Assembly (NCBI RefSeq): GCF_001905655.1
Contig: NZ_JMHT01000007.1
Span: 124,001 to 188,000 of the forward strand
Origin: Mycobacterium sp. ST-F2
GTDB lineage: Bacteria > Actinomycetota > Actinomycetes > Mycobacteriales > Mycobacteriaceae
Length of the DNA: 64,000 nt
Direction: 5' to 3'
The notes beneath the pieces are model-generated. The model was given only the letters and a program-made list of their open reading frames with translations. It was not told the DNA's origin and ran no database searches. Shown in pieces: positions 1-11,950 of the stretch (position 1 is its first letter; each line of letters starts with the position of its first letter). The position numbers were made by a program, and so were the translations under genes.

Positions 1-19
1 TTTCGATCATAAGTCGAAA
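1..19. promoter_or_regulatory. Inverted repeat upstream of nadA, candidate NAD-regulator operator
   Basis: TTTCGA and TCGAAA arms flank a 7-nt spacer, 28 nt before the nadA start. The window begins at the first base, so the palindrome may be longer on the left. In mycobacteria nadABC is reported to be repressed by the Nudix-related regulator NrtR, so an NrtR site is the natural guess. Assignment to NrtR is inference from position. Confidence 0.4.
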
Positions 20-46
20 ACCTGGCCAGGTTCAAAGGAGACGGCC

Positions 47-1060
47 ATGACGGTTCTGGACCGAGCGACGGAGTCCGGCGGTTTCGGCAACGTAGTCGCC
101 GACGCGCAGTGGGCGGACGAAGTGCGCCGCCTGGCCAAACAGCGCAATGCCACGATCCTCGCGCACAACTACCAGCTGCCCGAGATCCAGGACATCGCCG
201 ACCATGTGGGCGATTCGCTGGCCCTTTCGCGCATCGCTGCCGATGCCGCCGAGGAGACCATCGTGTTCTGCGGTGTGCACTTCATGGCAGAGACGGCAAA
301 GATCCTGTCACCGGCCAAGACCGTCCTGATCCCGGACCAGCGGGCGGGTTGCTCGCTGGCCGATTCGATCACCGCCGACGACCTGCGCGCCTGGAAGGCC
401 GACTATCCGGACGCGGTCGTGGTGTCGTACGTGAACACCACCGCGGCGGTCAAAGCGCTCACCGACATCTGCTGCACGTCGTCCAACGCCGTCGAGGTGG
501 TCGCCTCGATTCCGGCGGACAAGACCGTGCTGTTCTGCCCCGACCAGTTCCTCGGCGCACACGTCCGCCGGATGACCGGGCGGGACAACCTGCACATCTG
601 GGCCGGCGAGTGCCACGTGCACGCCGGCATCAACGGTGACGAGCTCGCCGACCAGGCCCGCTCACACCCCGACGCCGAGCTGTTCGTGCACCCCGAATGC
701 GGTTGCGCCACCTCGGCTCTCTATCTGGCCGGCGAGGGCGCCGTCCCCGACGACCGGGTCAAGATCCTGTCCACCGGTGGCATGCTCGACGCCGCCCGGG
801 AGACCCGGGCCAAGCAGGTTCTGGTCGCCACCGAGATCGGGATGCTGCACCAATTACGCCGTGCCGCACCGGAAACCGAGTTTCTCGCGGTGAACGACCG
901 GGCCTCCTGCCCGTACATGAAGATGATCACGCCGGCCGCGCTGCTGCGCTGCCTGCGCGATGGTGCCGACGAAGTGCACGTCGACGAGGATGTCGCAGCC
1001 GCAGCTCGATTGAGCGTGCAGCGCATGATCGGGATCGGGCAGCCCGGCGGCGGGGAATAG
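47..1060 (+). CDS. nadA: Quinolinate synthase NadA
   Basis: Condenses iminoaspartate with dihydroxyacetone phosphate to quinolinate, the second step of de novo NAD synthesis, using a 4Fe-4S cluster. The three expected cluster ligands are visible: C102 in GCSLADS, C189 in GECHVH and C288 in ASCPYMKM. At 337 residues it has the usual family length. The ATG has an AAAGGAG ribosome site at 34-40, six bases upstream. It is the first gene of the nadA-nadB-nadC operon; its stop is one base before the nadB GTG, so the two subunits that channel iminoaspartate are made together. A palindrome at 1-19 probably carries the operon control. Confidence 0.97.
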   Translation: MTVLDRATESGGFGNVVADAQWADEVRRLAKQRNATILAHNYQLPEIQDIADHVGDSLALSRIAADAAEETIVFCGVHFMAETAKILSPAKTVLIPDQRAGCSLADSITADDLRAWKADYPDAVVVSYVNTTAAVKALTDICCTSSNAVEVVASIPADKTVLFCPDQFLGAHVRRMTGRDNLHIWAGECHVHAGINGDELADQARSHPDAELFVHPECGCATSALYLAGEGAVPDDRVKILSTGGMLDAARETRAKQVLVATEIGMLHQLRRAAPETEFLAVNDRASCPYMKMITPAALLRCLRDGADEVHVDEDVAAAARLSVQRMIGIGQPGGGE

Positions 1061-1061
1061 C

Positions 1062-2660
1062 GTGAGCGCCCACGCGGGCCGTCGGACAGCTGCTTGCGGC
1101 GGCCGCGGTTACTGGCGCCAACGGGCCGACGTCATCGTCGTCGGCACGGGGGTCGCCGGCCTGGCGGCGGCGCGCGCGGCCCAGTCGGCCGGCAGTCGCG
1201 TCGTGGTGGTGGGCAAGTCCGGTGAGACGGCCACCGCCTATGCCCAGGGCGGCATCGCGGTCGTCATCCCTGACACCGACGACTCGGTACAGGCGCACGT
1301 CGCCGACACGGTCGCTGCCGGCGCCGGTCTGTGTGACGTCGACGCGGTCACCTCGATCGTCGCCGACGGTTATGCCGCGGTGCGCGAATTGGTCGGTGCC
1401 GGTGCGGCTTTCGACGAAGTCCGGCCGGGGGACTGGTCGCTGACCCGTGAGGGTGGGCACAGCCGTCGTCGCATCATCCACGCCGGTGGCGACGCGACGG
1501 GCGCGGAAGTGCAGCGCGCTCTGGCCGCGGCGACGCAGACCTTGGACATCCGGCCCAATCATGTTGCCCTGCAGGTGCTGCACCACGACGGTGCGGTCAG
1601 CGGGCTGCTGGTCCTCAGTCCCGAGGGACCCGGCGTGCTGACGGCGCCATCGGTGATCCTCGCGACCGGCGGACTGGGCCAGCTCTACACCGCGACGACC
1701 AACCCCGACGGGTCCACCGGCGACGGCATCGCTCTCGCGCTGCGGGCCGGGCTGCCGGTCCGCGACATCGAGTTCATCCAGTTCCACCCGACCATGCTGT
1801 ACACCGGCACCGGTGGTGGGCGCTGCCCGCTGATCACCGAGGCGCTGCGCGGCGAAGGCGCGATCCTGCGGGACCGCCGCGGCGATTCGGTGACCGACGG
1901 CGTGCACCCGATGGGTGATCTCGCACCGCGCGACGTGGTGGCTGCCGCCATCGACGCGCGCCTGGCCGCCACCGGCGACGACTACGTCTACCTCGACGCC
2001 CGCGGCGTCCCCGACGTCGCCGCCCGGTTCCCGACCGTCACGGCCGCGTGCCTGGCCTTGGGTATCGATCTTGCGCGCCAACCGATTCCGGTGGTGCCCG
2101 GCGCCCACTACAGCTGCGGCGGTGTCGTCACCGACGTGTTCGGACGCACCGAGATGGCCGGTCTGTACGCCGCTGGTGAGGTCGGTCGCACGGGTATGCA
2201 CGGTGGCAACCGCCTGGCCTCCAACAGCCTGCTGGAAGGGCTGGTGGTCGGTGGGCGGGCCGGCCGCGCGGCGGCGGAGCGGGCCCGCGATGCCGGCGGA
2301 AACCGCGTGCCGGAACCCGATCTGGGTAAGCGGCCCGCGCTGGATCGTGATGCGCTGCAACGCGCGATGACGCGCCATGCATCGGTGGTGCGGGACGCCG
2401 CCGGCCTGGGTGAGCTCGGTGAACTGCTCACCGGTGCCCGGGGCACGGCCATGTCGGACCGGGCGGCCGTCGAAGACGCGGCGCTGACGGTGACGGCGTC
2501 GGCAGTCACCGCGGCCGCGGTGGCCCGGGCCGAATCCCGTGGCTGCCACCACCGCAGCGATCGGCCGGACCTCGATCCGGCGTTCGGGGTGTCAATCGAT
2601 GTGCGGCTGGACGCCGCCGGGCGCGCCGTGGCCGCCCTGCCGATGGGAGTGGGTAACTGA
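1062..2660 (+). CDS. nadB: L-aspartate oxidase NadB
   Basis: FAD enzyme that oxidises L-aspartate to iminoaspartate for NadA. The N-terminal dinucleotide fold shows VGTGVAGLAAARAAQSAGS, followed by TAYAQGGIA, and the flavin/active-site signature HGGNRLASNSLLEGL lies near residue 390. The family (succinate dehydrogenase/fumarate reductase flavoprotein fold) is usually 500-540 residues; this one is 532. The GTG start is one base after the nadA stop. The N-terminal ~25 residues are Ala/Arg/Gly-rich and not conserved in the family, so a slightly later start is possible. Its TGA overlaps the nadC ATG. Confidence 0.96.
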   Translation: MSAHAGRRTAACGGRGYWRQRADVIVVGTGVAGLAAARAAQSAGSRVVVVGKSGETATAYAQGGIAVVIPDTDDSVQAHVADTVAAGAGLCDVDAVTSIVADGYAAVRELVGAGAAFDEVRPGDWSLTREGGHSRRRIIHAGGDATGAEVQRALAAATQTLDIRPNHVALQVLHHDGAVSGLLVLSPEGPGVLTAPSVILATGGLGQLYTATTNPDGSTGDGIALALRAGLPVRDIEFIQFHPTMLYTGTGGGRCPLITEALRGEGAILRDRRGDSVTDGVHPMGDLAPRDVVAAAIDARLAATGDDYVYLDARGVPDVAARFPTVTAACLALGIDLARQPIPVVPGAHYSCGGVVTDVFGRTEMAGLYAAGEVGRTGMHGGNRLASNSLLEGLVVGGRAGRAAAERARDAGGNRVPEPDLGKRPALDRDALQRAMTRHASVVRDAAGLGELGELLTGARGTAMSDRAAVEDAALTVTASAVTAAAVARAESRGCHHRSDRPDLDPAFGVSIDVRLDAAGRAVAALPMGVGN

Positions 2661-3517
2661 TGGCATTGACCGCAGCGGAATTGGCCGACGCACACGCGAT
2701 CATCGATCGCGCGCTCGACGAGGATCTGCGCTACGGACCGGACGTCACCTCGGCGGCGACGGTGCCCGCCGACGCCACCACCGTCGCGTCGATGGTGTCG
2801 CGGCATCCGGGCGTCATCGCCGGTCTGGACATCGCGGTTCTGGTGCTGGACAAGGTGATCGGTGCGGGCGCGTATCAGATCCGGGATCGCGCCGAGGACG
2901 GCGCCGAGGTGAAGCCCGGCGATGCGGTGCTGACCGTCGAAGCGCCGACTCGGGACCTGCTGACCGCCGAGCGCACCATGCTCAACATCGTCTGCCATCT
3001 GTCGGGGATCGCCTCGGAGACGGCCCGCTGGGTGCAGGAGGTGGCCGGCACCAACGCGGCCATCCGTGACACCCGAAAGACCTTGCCCGGACTGCGCTTA
3101 CTGCAGAAGTACGCCGTGCGCGTCGGGGGCGGCGTCAACCACCGGCTGGGGTTGGGCGATGCCGCGCTGATCAAGGACAACCACGTCGCGGCCGCCGGCT
3201 CGGTGCTCGCGGCCCTGCAGGCGGTGCGCGACGTGGCGCCGGACCTGCCGTGCGAGGTCGAGGTCGATTCGCTCGAGCAGCTCGACGAAATCCTCGGCGA
3301 GAACGTCGAATTGGTTCTGCTGGACAACTTCCCGGTCTGGCAGACGCAGATCGCGGTGCAGCGCCGCGACGCCCGGGCACCCGGCACCAAGCTGGAATCG
3401 TCGGGCGGCCTCAGCTTGGACTCGGCCGCGGCCTATGCCGCCACGGGCGTGGATTACCTGGCCGTTGGGGCCCTGACACATTCGGTGCGGGTGCTCGACG
3501 TCGGACTGGACACGTAA
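2660..3517 (+). CDS. nadC: Nicotinate-nucleotide pyrophosphorylase (carboxylating) NadC
   Basis: Quinolinate phosphoribosyltransferase: converts quinolinate and PRPP to nicotinate mononucleotide, closing the de novo branch of NAD synthesis. Residues 135-185 show the typical RDTRKTLPGLR and KYAVRVGGGVNHRLGLGD stretch followed by IKDNH, which bind quinolinate and PRPP; EVEVDSLEQ and LDNF follow in the C-terminal barrel. Length 285 is normal. The ATG shares one base with the nadB stop (TGATG), showing translational coupling. Confidence 0.97.
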   Translation: MALTAAELADAHAIIDRALDEDLRYGPDVTSAATVPADATTVASMVSRHPGVIAGLDIAVLVLDKVIGAGAYQIRDRAEDGAEVKPGDAVLTVEAPTRDLLTAERTMLNIVCHLSGIASETARWVQEVAGTNAAIRDTRKTLPGLRLLQKYAVRVGGGVNHRLGLGDAALIKDNHVAAAGSVLAALQAVRDVAPDLPCEVEVDSLEQLDEILGENVELVLLDNFPVWQTQIAVQRRDARAPGTKLESSGGLSLDSAAAYAATGVDYLAVGALTHSVRVLDVGLDT

Positions 3518-3539
3518 CCCGGCCGCTACTATCACGGTC

Positions 3540-4112
3540 ATGGCAGAAGACGAGAAGTCCGAAGACAAGACCACCACGCTGAGCAAGCCTGCGAAGGCCA
3601 CCGCGAAGGCCACCGACACAGCGTCGGAATCGGGGTCGGGTTCGGTGTCTGTCACGCAGATCATCGCAATCGTGGCCGTCGTCATCGGTCTGATCGCCGC
3701 CGGCATCGGGGGCTACGCCTGGTACCAGGTGAAGCATCAGGCCAAGACGTACACGCAGGCCGAGCAGGACACGGCCAAGATCGCGCTCTGCGACGCCATG
3801 AAGGTCGTCAGCAAGGGCATCGCGATCAACACCAATCTGGCGGTCCCGGGCGGGCCGGACGACACCACCGGCGCGCTGGCCGTGGCGGCCAATGCCCGAC
3901 TGGCGCTGATCACCGGTGGCCAGTACCTCTTGAACAAGATCGACCCGGCGGTGCCGGCCGATCTCGCGACGGTGACGCGCAAGTACGCGAACACCCTGTT
4001 GGACATCGGTGCTGCCGCGACTGCCGGCGATCAGACCGATGATGCGCAGCAGAAGGTGCGCCTGGATGACGCCGGCGCCGACAGCAAGCAGATCAACGAC
4101 ATCTGCAAGTAG
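3540..4112 (+). CDS. Hypothetical membrane-anchored protein after nadC
   Basis: 190 residues. The first ~36 are hydrophilic and rich in Lys, Glu, Thr and Ser; residues 38-63 form one strong transmembrane segment; the remaining ~125 residues are Ala-rich with two Cys (CDAMKV and the penultimate C) and are probably extracytoplasmic. The architecture resembles the small membrane proteins that accompany some mycobacterial operons, but I do not recognise a family. It starts 22 bp after nadC and is probably cotranscribed with it. A strong hairpin follows the stop. No function can be assigned. Confidence 0.8.
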   Translation: MAEDEKSEDKTTTLSKPAKATAKATDTASESGSGSVSVTQIIAIVAVVIGLIAAGIGGYAWYQVKHQAKTYTQAEQDTAKIALCDAMKVVSKGIAINTNLAVPGGPDDTTGALAVAANARLALITGGQYLLNKIDPAVPADLATVTRKYANTLLDIGAAATAGDQTDDAQQKVRLDDAGADSKQINDICK

Positions 4113-4123
4113 CCGTTGACGGG

Positions 4124-4158
4124 CCGGGGGCCACGCTGACATTCAGCGTGGCCCCCGG
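4124..4158. terminator. Bidirectional intrinsic terminator hairpin
   Basis: Perfect 15-bp stem (4124-4138 with 4144-4158), all but four pairs G-C, around a 5-nt ACATT loop. It sits between the convergent genes ending at 4112 and 4163. There is no T-run, as is common for mycobacterial terminators. Confidence 0.85.
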
Positions 4159-4162
4159 TGTG

Positions 4163-4579
4163 TCAGTGGGCGATGTCGGCGACGAACACGCCGCTGCGCT
4201 TGGCCACGATCTGCGCGATCCGCGGCAGCGACGGGTCATCGGTGCCCGCGGGCAGGATGCGCGGATTCACCAGGTGCAGGTCCTTGCGCGCGACGTGGAT
4301 GTCGGCCTCACCCGCGGCGAGCACGTTCTTGACCCAGTTCGTCTTGCCGTGGGCCAGCCCGATCGCCAGCACATCGCCCTTGCGGTACGAGGTGACGATG
4401 GTCTCGTATTCCTTGCCCGACGTGCGGCCGCGATGCTTGATGACCGAGAACCCGGGCAGCTTCTTGGACAACGGGCGCAACGCCGGGTTGATGTACTTGA
4501 TCTGGAAGTTCTCCAACCACACCGGGAAGATCATCGGCACGCCGGCGGCGTTGTTGGGGTGGTCCTGACGGCTTGACAT
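4163..4579 (-). CDS. Deazaflavin-dependent (DUF385) nitroreductase-family protein
   Basis: 138 residues, small split-beta-barrel protein of the Ddn/DUF385 family that binds F420 or other flavins/lipids in mycobacteria. Supporting features are NPALRPLSKKLPGFSVIKHRGRTSGKEY, typical of the family N-terminal half, and the following TSYRKGDVLAIGL and NWVKNVLAAG motifs. It corresponds by position to Rv1598c, next to hisD. The start was chosen at the ATG at 4579 because GGAGG precedes it by 5 bases on that strand; the reading frame stays open far upstream into hisD, but that extension is antisense coding shadow. Substrate unknown. Confidence 0.85.
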   Translation of the reverse strand: MSSRQDHPNNAAGVPMIFPVWLENFQIKYINPALRPLSKKLPGFSVIKHRGRTSGKEYETIVTSYRKGDVLAIGLAHGKTNWVKNVLAAGEADIHVARKDLHLVNPRILPAGTDDPSLPRIAQIVAKRSGVFVADIAH

Positions 4580-4612
4580 TGACGCCTCCGTATTCGATTT
4601 GGCCTGCTCTGG

Positions 4613-4618
4613 GACAAT
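4613..4618 (+). promoter_or_regulatory. Putative -10 box, leaderless hisD transcript
   Basis: GACAAT ends exactly six bases before the hisD GTG at 4625 and no ribosome site is present, so transcription probably starts at the start codon itself. No clear -35 hexamer is seen at the right distance. Confidence 0.5.
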
Positions 4619-4624
4619 AGTGGG

Positions 4625-7702
<3,078 letters not shown>

Positions 7703-7706
<4 letters not shown>

Positions 7707-8320
7707 CAAAGAAATTGGTGGTCCTGGACTACGGTTCGGGCAATCTCCGGTCCGCGCAGCGCGCCCTCGAGCGGGTGGGCGCTGACGTCGAGGTGACCGC
7801 GGACGCGACGGCTGCCGCTGCCGCGGACGGACTCGTGGTGCCCGGTGTCGGCGCCTACGAGGCCTGTATGACGGGTCTGCTGTCGATCGGCGGGGAGAAG
7901 ATCATCGCCGACCGGCTCGCCGCGGGTCACCCCGTGCTGGGTGTCTGCGTCGGCATGCAGATTCTGTTCTCGAAGGGCGTGGAGTTCGGCGTGCAGACCG
8001 AGGGCTGCGGGCAGTGGCCCGGTGAGGTCACCCGGCTCGATGCGCCGGTGATCCCGCACATGGGCTGGAACACCGTCGACGCCGCGGCCGGCAGCACCCT
8101 GTTCAAGGGACTCGACGCGGGTACCCGGTTCTATTTCGTGCATTCCTATGCCGCTCAGCAGTGGGGCGGCCATGCCGACGCGAAGGTCACGTGGGCCACG
8201 CATCACGTGCCGTTCATCGCGGCCGTCGAAGACGGCGCGTTGTCGGCGACACAGTTTCATCCGGAGAAGAGCGGCGACGCAGGTGCGACGCTGTTGGCGA
8301 ATTGGGTTGAGGGGCTATGA
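7703..8320 (+). CDS. hisH: Imidazole glycerol phosphate synthase glutaminase subunit HisH
   Basis: Class I glutamine amidotransferase that feeds ammonia to HisF. The catalytic triad is intact: C82 in GVCVGMQ, H186 and E188 in QFHPEKSG; the oxyanion-region PGVGAY is at 47-52. Length 205 is normal. GTG start overlapping the hisB stop by four bases; it also overlaps priA by four bases. Confidence 0.97.
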
Positions 8321-9048
8321 GTTTGATTTTGTTGCCGGCCGTGGACGTGGTCGACGGCAAGGCAGTGCGGCTGGTGCAGGGCAAGGCCGGCAGCGAGACC
8401 GATTACGGCTCGGCGCTGGAAGCCGCGCAGACCTGGCAGCGCGACGGTGCCGAGTGGGTGCATCTGGTGGACCTCGACGCCGCGTTCGGCCGGGGCAGCA
8501 ACCGCGAGCTCCTCGCCGAGGTCGTCGGCAAGCTCGATGTGGCGGTGGAGCTTTCGGGTGGCATCCGTGACGATGAGTCGCTCAAGGCGGCCATGGACAC
8601 CGGCTGCGCCCGCGTGAACATCGGCACCGCGGCGCTGGAGAGCCCGGAGTGGTGCAAGCGGGCCATCGGCGAGTACGGCGACCGCGTCGCCGTCGGCTTG
8701 GACGTGCAGTTCGAGAACGGCAGCTGGCGCCTGCGCGGCCGCGGCTGGGAGACCGACGGCGGTGACCTGTGGGACGTGCTGGAACGCCTTGATGGCGAAG
8801 GCTGTTCGCGTTACGTCGTCACCGACGTCACCAAAGACGGCACGCTGACCGGTCCGAACCTGGACCTGCTGAGCACCGTGGCCGGCCGCACCAACGCGCC
8901 GATCATCGCGTCGGGTGGCGTGTCGAGCCTGGACGACCTGCGCGCCATCGCCACGCTGACGGGGCAGGGCGTCGAGGGCGCCATCGTCGGAAAGGCCTTG
9001 TACGCAGAGCGGTTCACGCTGCCTGAGGCGCTGGCTGCGGTTAAGTGA
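8317..9048 (+). CDS. priA: Bifunctional HisA/TrpF isomerase PriA
   Basis: Beta/alpha-barrel isomerase acting on ProFAR in histidine synthesis and, in actinobacteria, also on phosphoribosyl anthranilate in tryptophan synthesis. The two catalytic aspartates are D10 ([14 protein letters not shown]) and D174 ([14 protein letters not shown]); R18, R142 and W144 match the residues that adapt the dual-substrate active site in the M. tuberculosis enzyme. No separate trpF occurs in the trp cluster of this window, which fits the dual role. ATGA overlap with hisH; its TGA overlaps the impA GTG. Confidence 0.93.
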   Translation: MSLILLPAVDVVDGKAVRLVQGKAGSETDYGSALEAAQTWQRDGAEWVHLVDLDAAFGRGSNRELLAEVVGKLDVAVELSGGIRDDESLKAAMDTGCARVNIGTAALESPEWCKRAIGEYGDRVAVGLDVQFENGSWRLRGRGWETDGGDLWDVLERLDGEGCSRYVVTDVTKDGTLTGPNLDLLSTVAGRTNAPIIASGGVSSLDDLRAIATLTGQGVEGAIVGKALYAERFTLPEALAAVK

Positions 9049-9860
9049 TCGAACCGGCGAGGTTGGCAGAGCTGGTCGCCGCGGCGACCAGCATCCTCGA
9101 TGACGCTGTCGCCCCGTTCGTCGCCGGCCACCAGGCCGACGCGGCAGTGCGCAAGAAGGGCAACGACTTCGCCACCGAGATCGACCTTGCCATCGAGCGC
9201 CAAGTCGTCGCGGCACTCACGGCGGCGACCGGGATCGGTGTCCACGGTGAGGAATTCGGCGGCGAGCCCATCGATTCGGAACTGGTGTGGGTCCTGGACC
9301 CCATCGACGGCACGTTCAACTACGCGGCCGGTTCGCCCATGGCAGCCATCCTGCTCGGCCTGCTCTGGCGGGGTACCCCCGTCGCGGGACTGACGTGGCT
9401 GCCGTTCATGGGTCAGCGGTACGTCGCCACCCTCGATGGCCCAGTCCGCGACGGGGACTTGGTATTGCCGCCGCTGGCAACGAGCACGCTGGCCGACTCG
9501 ATCGTCGGCATCCAGACCTTCAACATCGACTCGAAGGGCCGGTTCCCGGGGCGGTGGCGCAATGCGGTCCTGTCGAGCCTGACCCGCGAGTGCTCACGCG
9601 TGCGGATGCATGGCGCCACCGGTCTCGATCTGGCCTATGTCGGTGCCGGCATCCTCGGCGGCGCAATCAGTTTCGGTCACCACATCTGGGACCACGCGGC
9701 AGGCGTGGCTCTGGTGCGGGCCGCGGGCGGTATCGTCACCGACCTGGCCGGCGAGCCGTGGACGGCCGATTCGAAGTCTGCGCTGGCCGCTGCGCCCGGT
9801 GTGCACGAGAGGATGCTGGAGATCGTGAAATCCGTTGGCATTCCGGAGGATTACCTGTGA
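9045..9860 (+). CDS. impA: Inositol monophosphatase-family phosphatase (ImpA)
   Basis: Mg-dependent phosphatase of the IMPase/FIG superfamily. Metal-binding motifs are [21 protein letters not shown] and [15 protein letters not shown], in the order expected for the fold; length 271 is normal. It corresponds to ImpA (Rv1604), which lies at the same place in the his operon. Family members can act on inositol phosphate or on histidinol phosphate (HisN type). Its place between priA and hisF, with four-base overlaps at both ends, keeps histidinol-phosphate phosphatase a live alternative. Confidence 0.88.
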   Translation: MIEPARLAELVAAATSILDDAVAPFVAGHQADAAVRKKGNDFATEIDLAIERQVVAALTAATGIGVHGEEFGGEPIDSELVWVLDPIDGTFNYAAGSPMAAILLGLLWRGTPVAGLTWLPFMGQRYVATLDGPVRDGDLVLPPLATSTLADSIVGIQTFNIDSKGRFPGRWRNAVLSSLTRECSRVRMHGATGLDLAYVGAGILGGAISFGHHIWDHAAGVALVRAAGGIVTDLAGEPWTADSKSALAAAPGVHERMLEIVKSVGIPEDYL

Positions 9861-10630
9861 GTCTCGCAACGCGCGTCATCCCGTGCCTGGACGTCGACGG
9901 CGGCCGGGTGGTCAAGGGCGTCAACTTCGAGAACCTGCGGGACGCCGGCGATCCCGTCGAGCTGGCCGCCGCGTACGACGCCGAGGGCGCCGACGAGCTG
10001 ACATTCCTGGATGTCACCGCGTCGTCGTCGGGCCGCTCGACCATGCTCGAGGTGGTGCGCCGCACCGCCGAGCAGGTGTTCATCCCCCTGACCGTCGGTG
10101 GCGGTGTGCGCTCGGTCGAGGACGTCGACACGCTGCTGCGTGCCGGCGCCGACAAGGTCTCGGTCAACACTGCCGCCATCGCCCGGCCCGAACTGCTGTC
10201 GGAGCTGTCGCGCCAGTTCGGTTCGCAGTGCATCGTGCTGTCGGTGGATGCCCGCACCGTGCCGGCAGGCTCCGAACCGACCCCGTCAGGCTGGGAGGTG
10301 ACGACCCACGGCGGCCGTCGCGGCACCGGCATCGACGCCGTCGAATGGGCCACGCGCGGAGCCGAACTCGGCGTCGGGGAGATCCTGCTCAACTCGATGG
10401 ACGCCGACGGCACCAAGGCCGGATTCGACCTGGCGATGCTGCGGGCGGTGCGTGCCGCGGTCAGCGTGCCGGTGATCGCGAGCGGGGGAGCGGGCGCCGT
10501 CGACCACTTCGCACCCGCGGTGCAGGCCGGTGCCGACGCTGTCCTGGCGGCCAGTGTGTTCCACTTCCGCGAGCTGACCATCGGTCAGGTGAAGGAAGCG
10601 ATGGCGGCCGAAGGGATCACGGTCCGATGA
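9857..10630 (+). CDS. hisF: Imidazole glycerol phosphate synthase cyclase subunit HisF
   Basis: Cyclase barrel subunit that joins HisH-derived ammonia with PRFAR to give IGP and AICAR. N-terminal [17 protein letters not shown] carries the first catalytic Asp; the second lies in VLSVDARTV; the phosphate-binding [11 protein letters not shown] and [12 protein letters not shown] loops are present. 257 residues, normal. The GTG at 9857 was chosen because it overlaps the impA stop and begins directly with the conserved [11 protein letters not shown]. Confidence 0.96.
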   Translation: MSLATRVIPCLDVDGGRVVKGVNFENLRDAGDPVELAAAYDAEGADELTFLDVTASSSGRSTMLEVVRRTAEQVFIPLTVGGGVRSVEDVDTLLRAGADKVSVNTAAIARPELLSELSRQFGSQCIVLSVDARTVPAGSEPTPSGWEVTTHGGRRGTGIDAVEWATRGAELGVGEILLNSMDADGTKAGFDLAMLRAVRAAVSVPVIASGGAGAVDHFAPAVQAGADAVLAASVFHFRELTIGQVKEAMAAEGITVR

Positions 10631-10673
10631 GCGTGTCGACGGCGGGTCTCAACCACATGTCCGGACTGGAACG

Positions 10674-10706
10674 GTCAACTTTCCTTGACTGTGAAGGAAA
10701 GTTGAC
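10674..10706. repeat. Perfect 13-bp inverted repeat between hisF and hisI
   Basis: Arms 10674-10686 (GTCAACTTTCCTT) and 10694-10706 (AAGGAAAGTTGAC) are exact complements around a 7-nt spacer. It lies in the 166-bp gap that interrupts the otherwise tightly overlapping his operon. AT-rich arms and lack of a T-run argue for an operator rather than a terminator. No regulator gene is adjacent. The rest of the gap shows only the short duplication listed next. Confidence 0.75.
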
Positions 10707-10734
10707 GACTCCGGTTCGAACGTGTGACAGGAGC

Positions 10735-10763
10735 GCCGACACGCCGGGGGCCGACACGCCGGG
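10735..10763. repeat. 15-nt tandem duplication before hisI
   Basis: Two copies of GCCGACACGCCGGG with a 15-nt period (10735-10748 and 10750-10763), located between the inverted repeat and hisI. A small slippage duplication; no function evident. Confidence 0.7.
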
Positions 10764-10796
10764 CGCAGGCAGGTCCGCCGTCACCTGGAGACTGCC

Positions 10797-11144
10797 ATGA
10801 GCCTCGATCCGAATATCGCCGCCCGACTCAAGCGCAACGAGGCCGGGTTGTTCACCGCCGTGGCGCAGCAGCGCGGCACCGGCGACGTGCTGATGGTCGC
10901 CTGGATGGACGACGACGCGCTGGCCCGCACCCTGGAAACCCGTGAGGCGACGTACTTTTCCCGTTCCCGCGGTGAGCAGTGGGTCAAGGGCCTGACGTCC
11001 GGACACACGCAGTATGTGCACTCGGTCCGGTTGGACTGTGACGGCGACGCCGTGCTGCTCGAGGTCGACCAGGTCGGCGGTGCCTGCCACACCGGCGACC
11101 ACAGCTGTTTCGACGCCGACCAGTTGCTCGCCCCCGAGTCCTAA
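10797..11144 (+). CDS. hisI: Phosphoribosyl-AMP cyclohydrolase HisI
   Basis: Opens the purine ring of PR-AMP in histidine synthesis. The 115-residue single-domain form shows [23 protein letters not shown], the GEQWVKG(L)TSGH metal/substrate motif, and the zinc-ligand cysteines in LDCDGDAV and [12 protein letters not shown]. Unlike the upstream his genes it is separated by 166 bp and begins at an ATG. Its last four bases overlap the end of the convergent TetR gene. hisE is not beside it. Confidence 0.96.
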   Translation: MSLDPNIAARLKRNEAGLFTAVAQQRGTGDVLMVAWMDDDALARTLETREATYFSRSRGEQWVKGLTSGHTQYVHSVRLDCDGDAVLLEVDQVGGACHTGDHSCFDADQLLAPES

Positions 11145-11788
11145 TCCGGGACGGGCAGGTGTTGTTCGACCAGAGCACGTCCGTCGGCCCGCAGTGCGTC
11201 GTCGACGTCGACACCCAGAACCCGTAGCGCCGCGTCGGCGATATCGGCTGCCACCTCGTCACCGGCAATGCCCGGATCGTCGACCCGTTGCGCGATGACG
11301 GTCTCGGTCAGGCGCACCGGTAGCCCGCACCGGAATTCGTCGCCGCCCACGACGTCGACTGCCAGCTCGCGGTACACGGCGTGCAGCTCGCGGCGTCTGC
11401 GGTGGAAGCCTTCGATGCCGTCGACCTCCGGCAGTAGATAGAGCCGGCCCAGGTTCCACGGCACGGACAGCAGGTTGGCCGCGTCACCGGCAGTCACCGC
11501 CCACAGCGCCGCCCGTGGATCGTCCACCGAGCGTGTCACGCGCCGTGCGAATTCCAGTGACGGCACCACCGTCGCGCCGAGCAGTGCTTCGAGGATGGCT
11601 TCCTTGTTGGGGAAGTGGTGGTACAGCGAGGCTTGCCGGATGCCGACCGCCTCGGCGATGGACCGCGTCGAGGTCACCGTAAACCCCTGTGTCACGAACA
11701 GTTCTCCGGCGGCGTCGAGGATCTGCTCGACGGCGGTAATGCCGGGGCGTAGGGCATCGCGATGACGGGGGCGGCCGGGGCGGCTCAT
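11141..11788 (-). CDS. TetR-family transcriptional regulator, AmtR-like candidate
   Basis: 215 residues. N-terminal TetR helix-turn-helix: [41 protein letters not shown], residues ~20-62; the rest is an all-helical ligand/dimer domain without obvious family signature. The ATG at 11788 gives the SRPGRPRHR basic N-terminus; earlier in-frame starts only add an Arg-rich non-conserved tail. Divergently oriented from the permease/guanidine-urea operon, 162 bp away, with a CTGTC-N4-GACAG box between. That box equals the motif published for M. smegmatis AmtR, which represses the urea-amidolyase operon, so autoregulated control of this cassette by an AmtR-type protein is likely but not proven from sequence. 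Confidence 0.85.
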   Translation of the reverse strand: MSRPGRPRHRDALRPGITAVEQILDAAGELFVTQGFTVTSTRSIAEAVGIRQASLYHHFPNKEAILEALLGATVVPSLEFARRVTRSVDDPRAALWAVTAGDAANLLSVPWNLGRLYLLPEVDGIEGFHRRRRELHAVYRELAVDVVGGDEFRCGLPVRLTETVIAQRVDDPGIAGDEVAADIADAALRVLGVDVDDALRADGRALVEQHLPVPD

Positions 11789-11908
11789 GCCACTACTGTG
11801 CCACCTGCGGTCATCCGCGCAGCGTCGGCTCGCACGAAACCCAACTGTTACACCGCGACCCACGCCGGAAACGTCGGTGACCCATCTGCGTCACGCTTCC
11901 CATTAATT

Positions 11909-11922
11909 CTGTCAGTTGACAG
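11909..11922. promoter_or_regulatory. AmtR-type operator CTGTC-N4-GACAG
   Basis: CTGTCAGTTGACAG, 28 bp before the permease ATG, matches exactly the consensus CTGTC-N4-GACAG reported for AmtR in M. smegmatis. It embeds TTGACA (11916-11921), and an AT-rich TATTAA follows at 11924-11929, so a bound repressor would cover the promoter. Confidence 0.65.
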
Positions 11923-11950
11923 GTATTAACCTTTGAAGAAGCGGGATCGG

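Noticed and set aside
927..2552. 541-codon open frame antisense to nadB
   Set aside because: Mirror of high-GC codon bias; NadB on the other strand is certain, and the translation is Arg/Gly/His-rich without domains.
4573..4578. TTGACA as -35 of hisD
   Set aside because: 34 bases from the -10 box; it merely overlaps the start of the minus-strand gene.
11789..11950. Guanidine riboswitch or GlnR box before the permease
   Set aside because: The gap is short and shows no guanidine-I conserved elements; GTTAC/GTGAC-like pieces are present but not with the AC-N9-AC spacing of GlnR.
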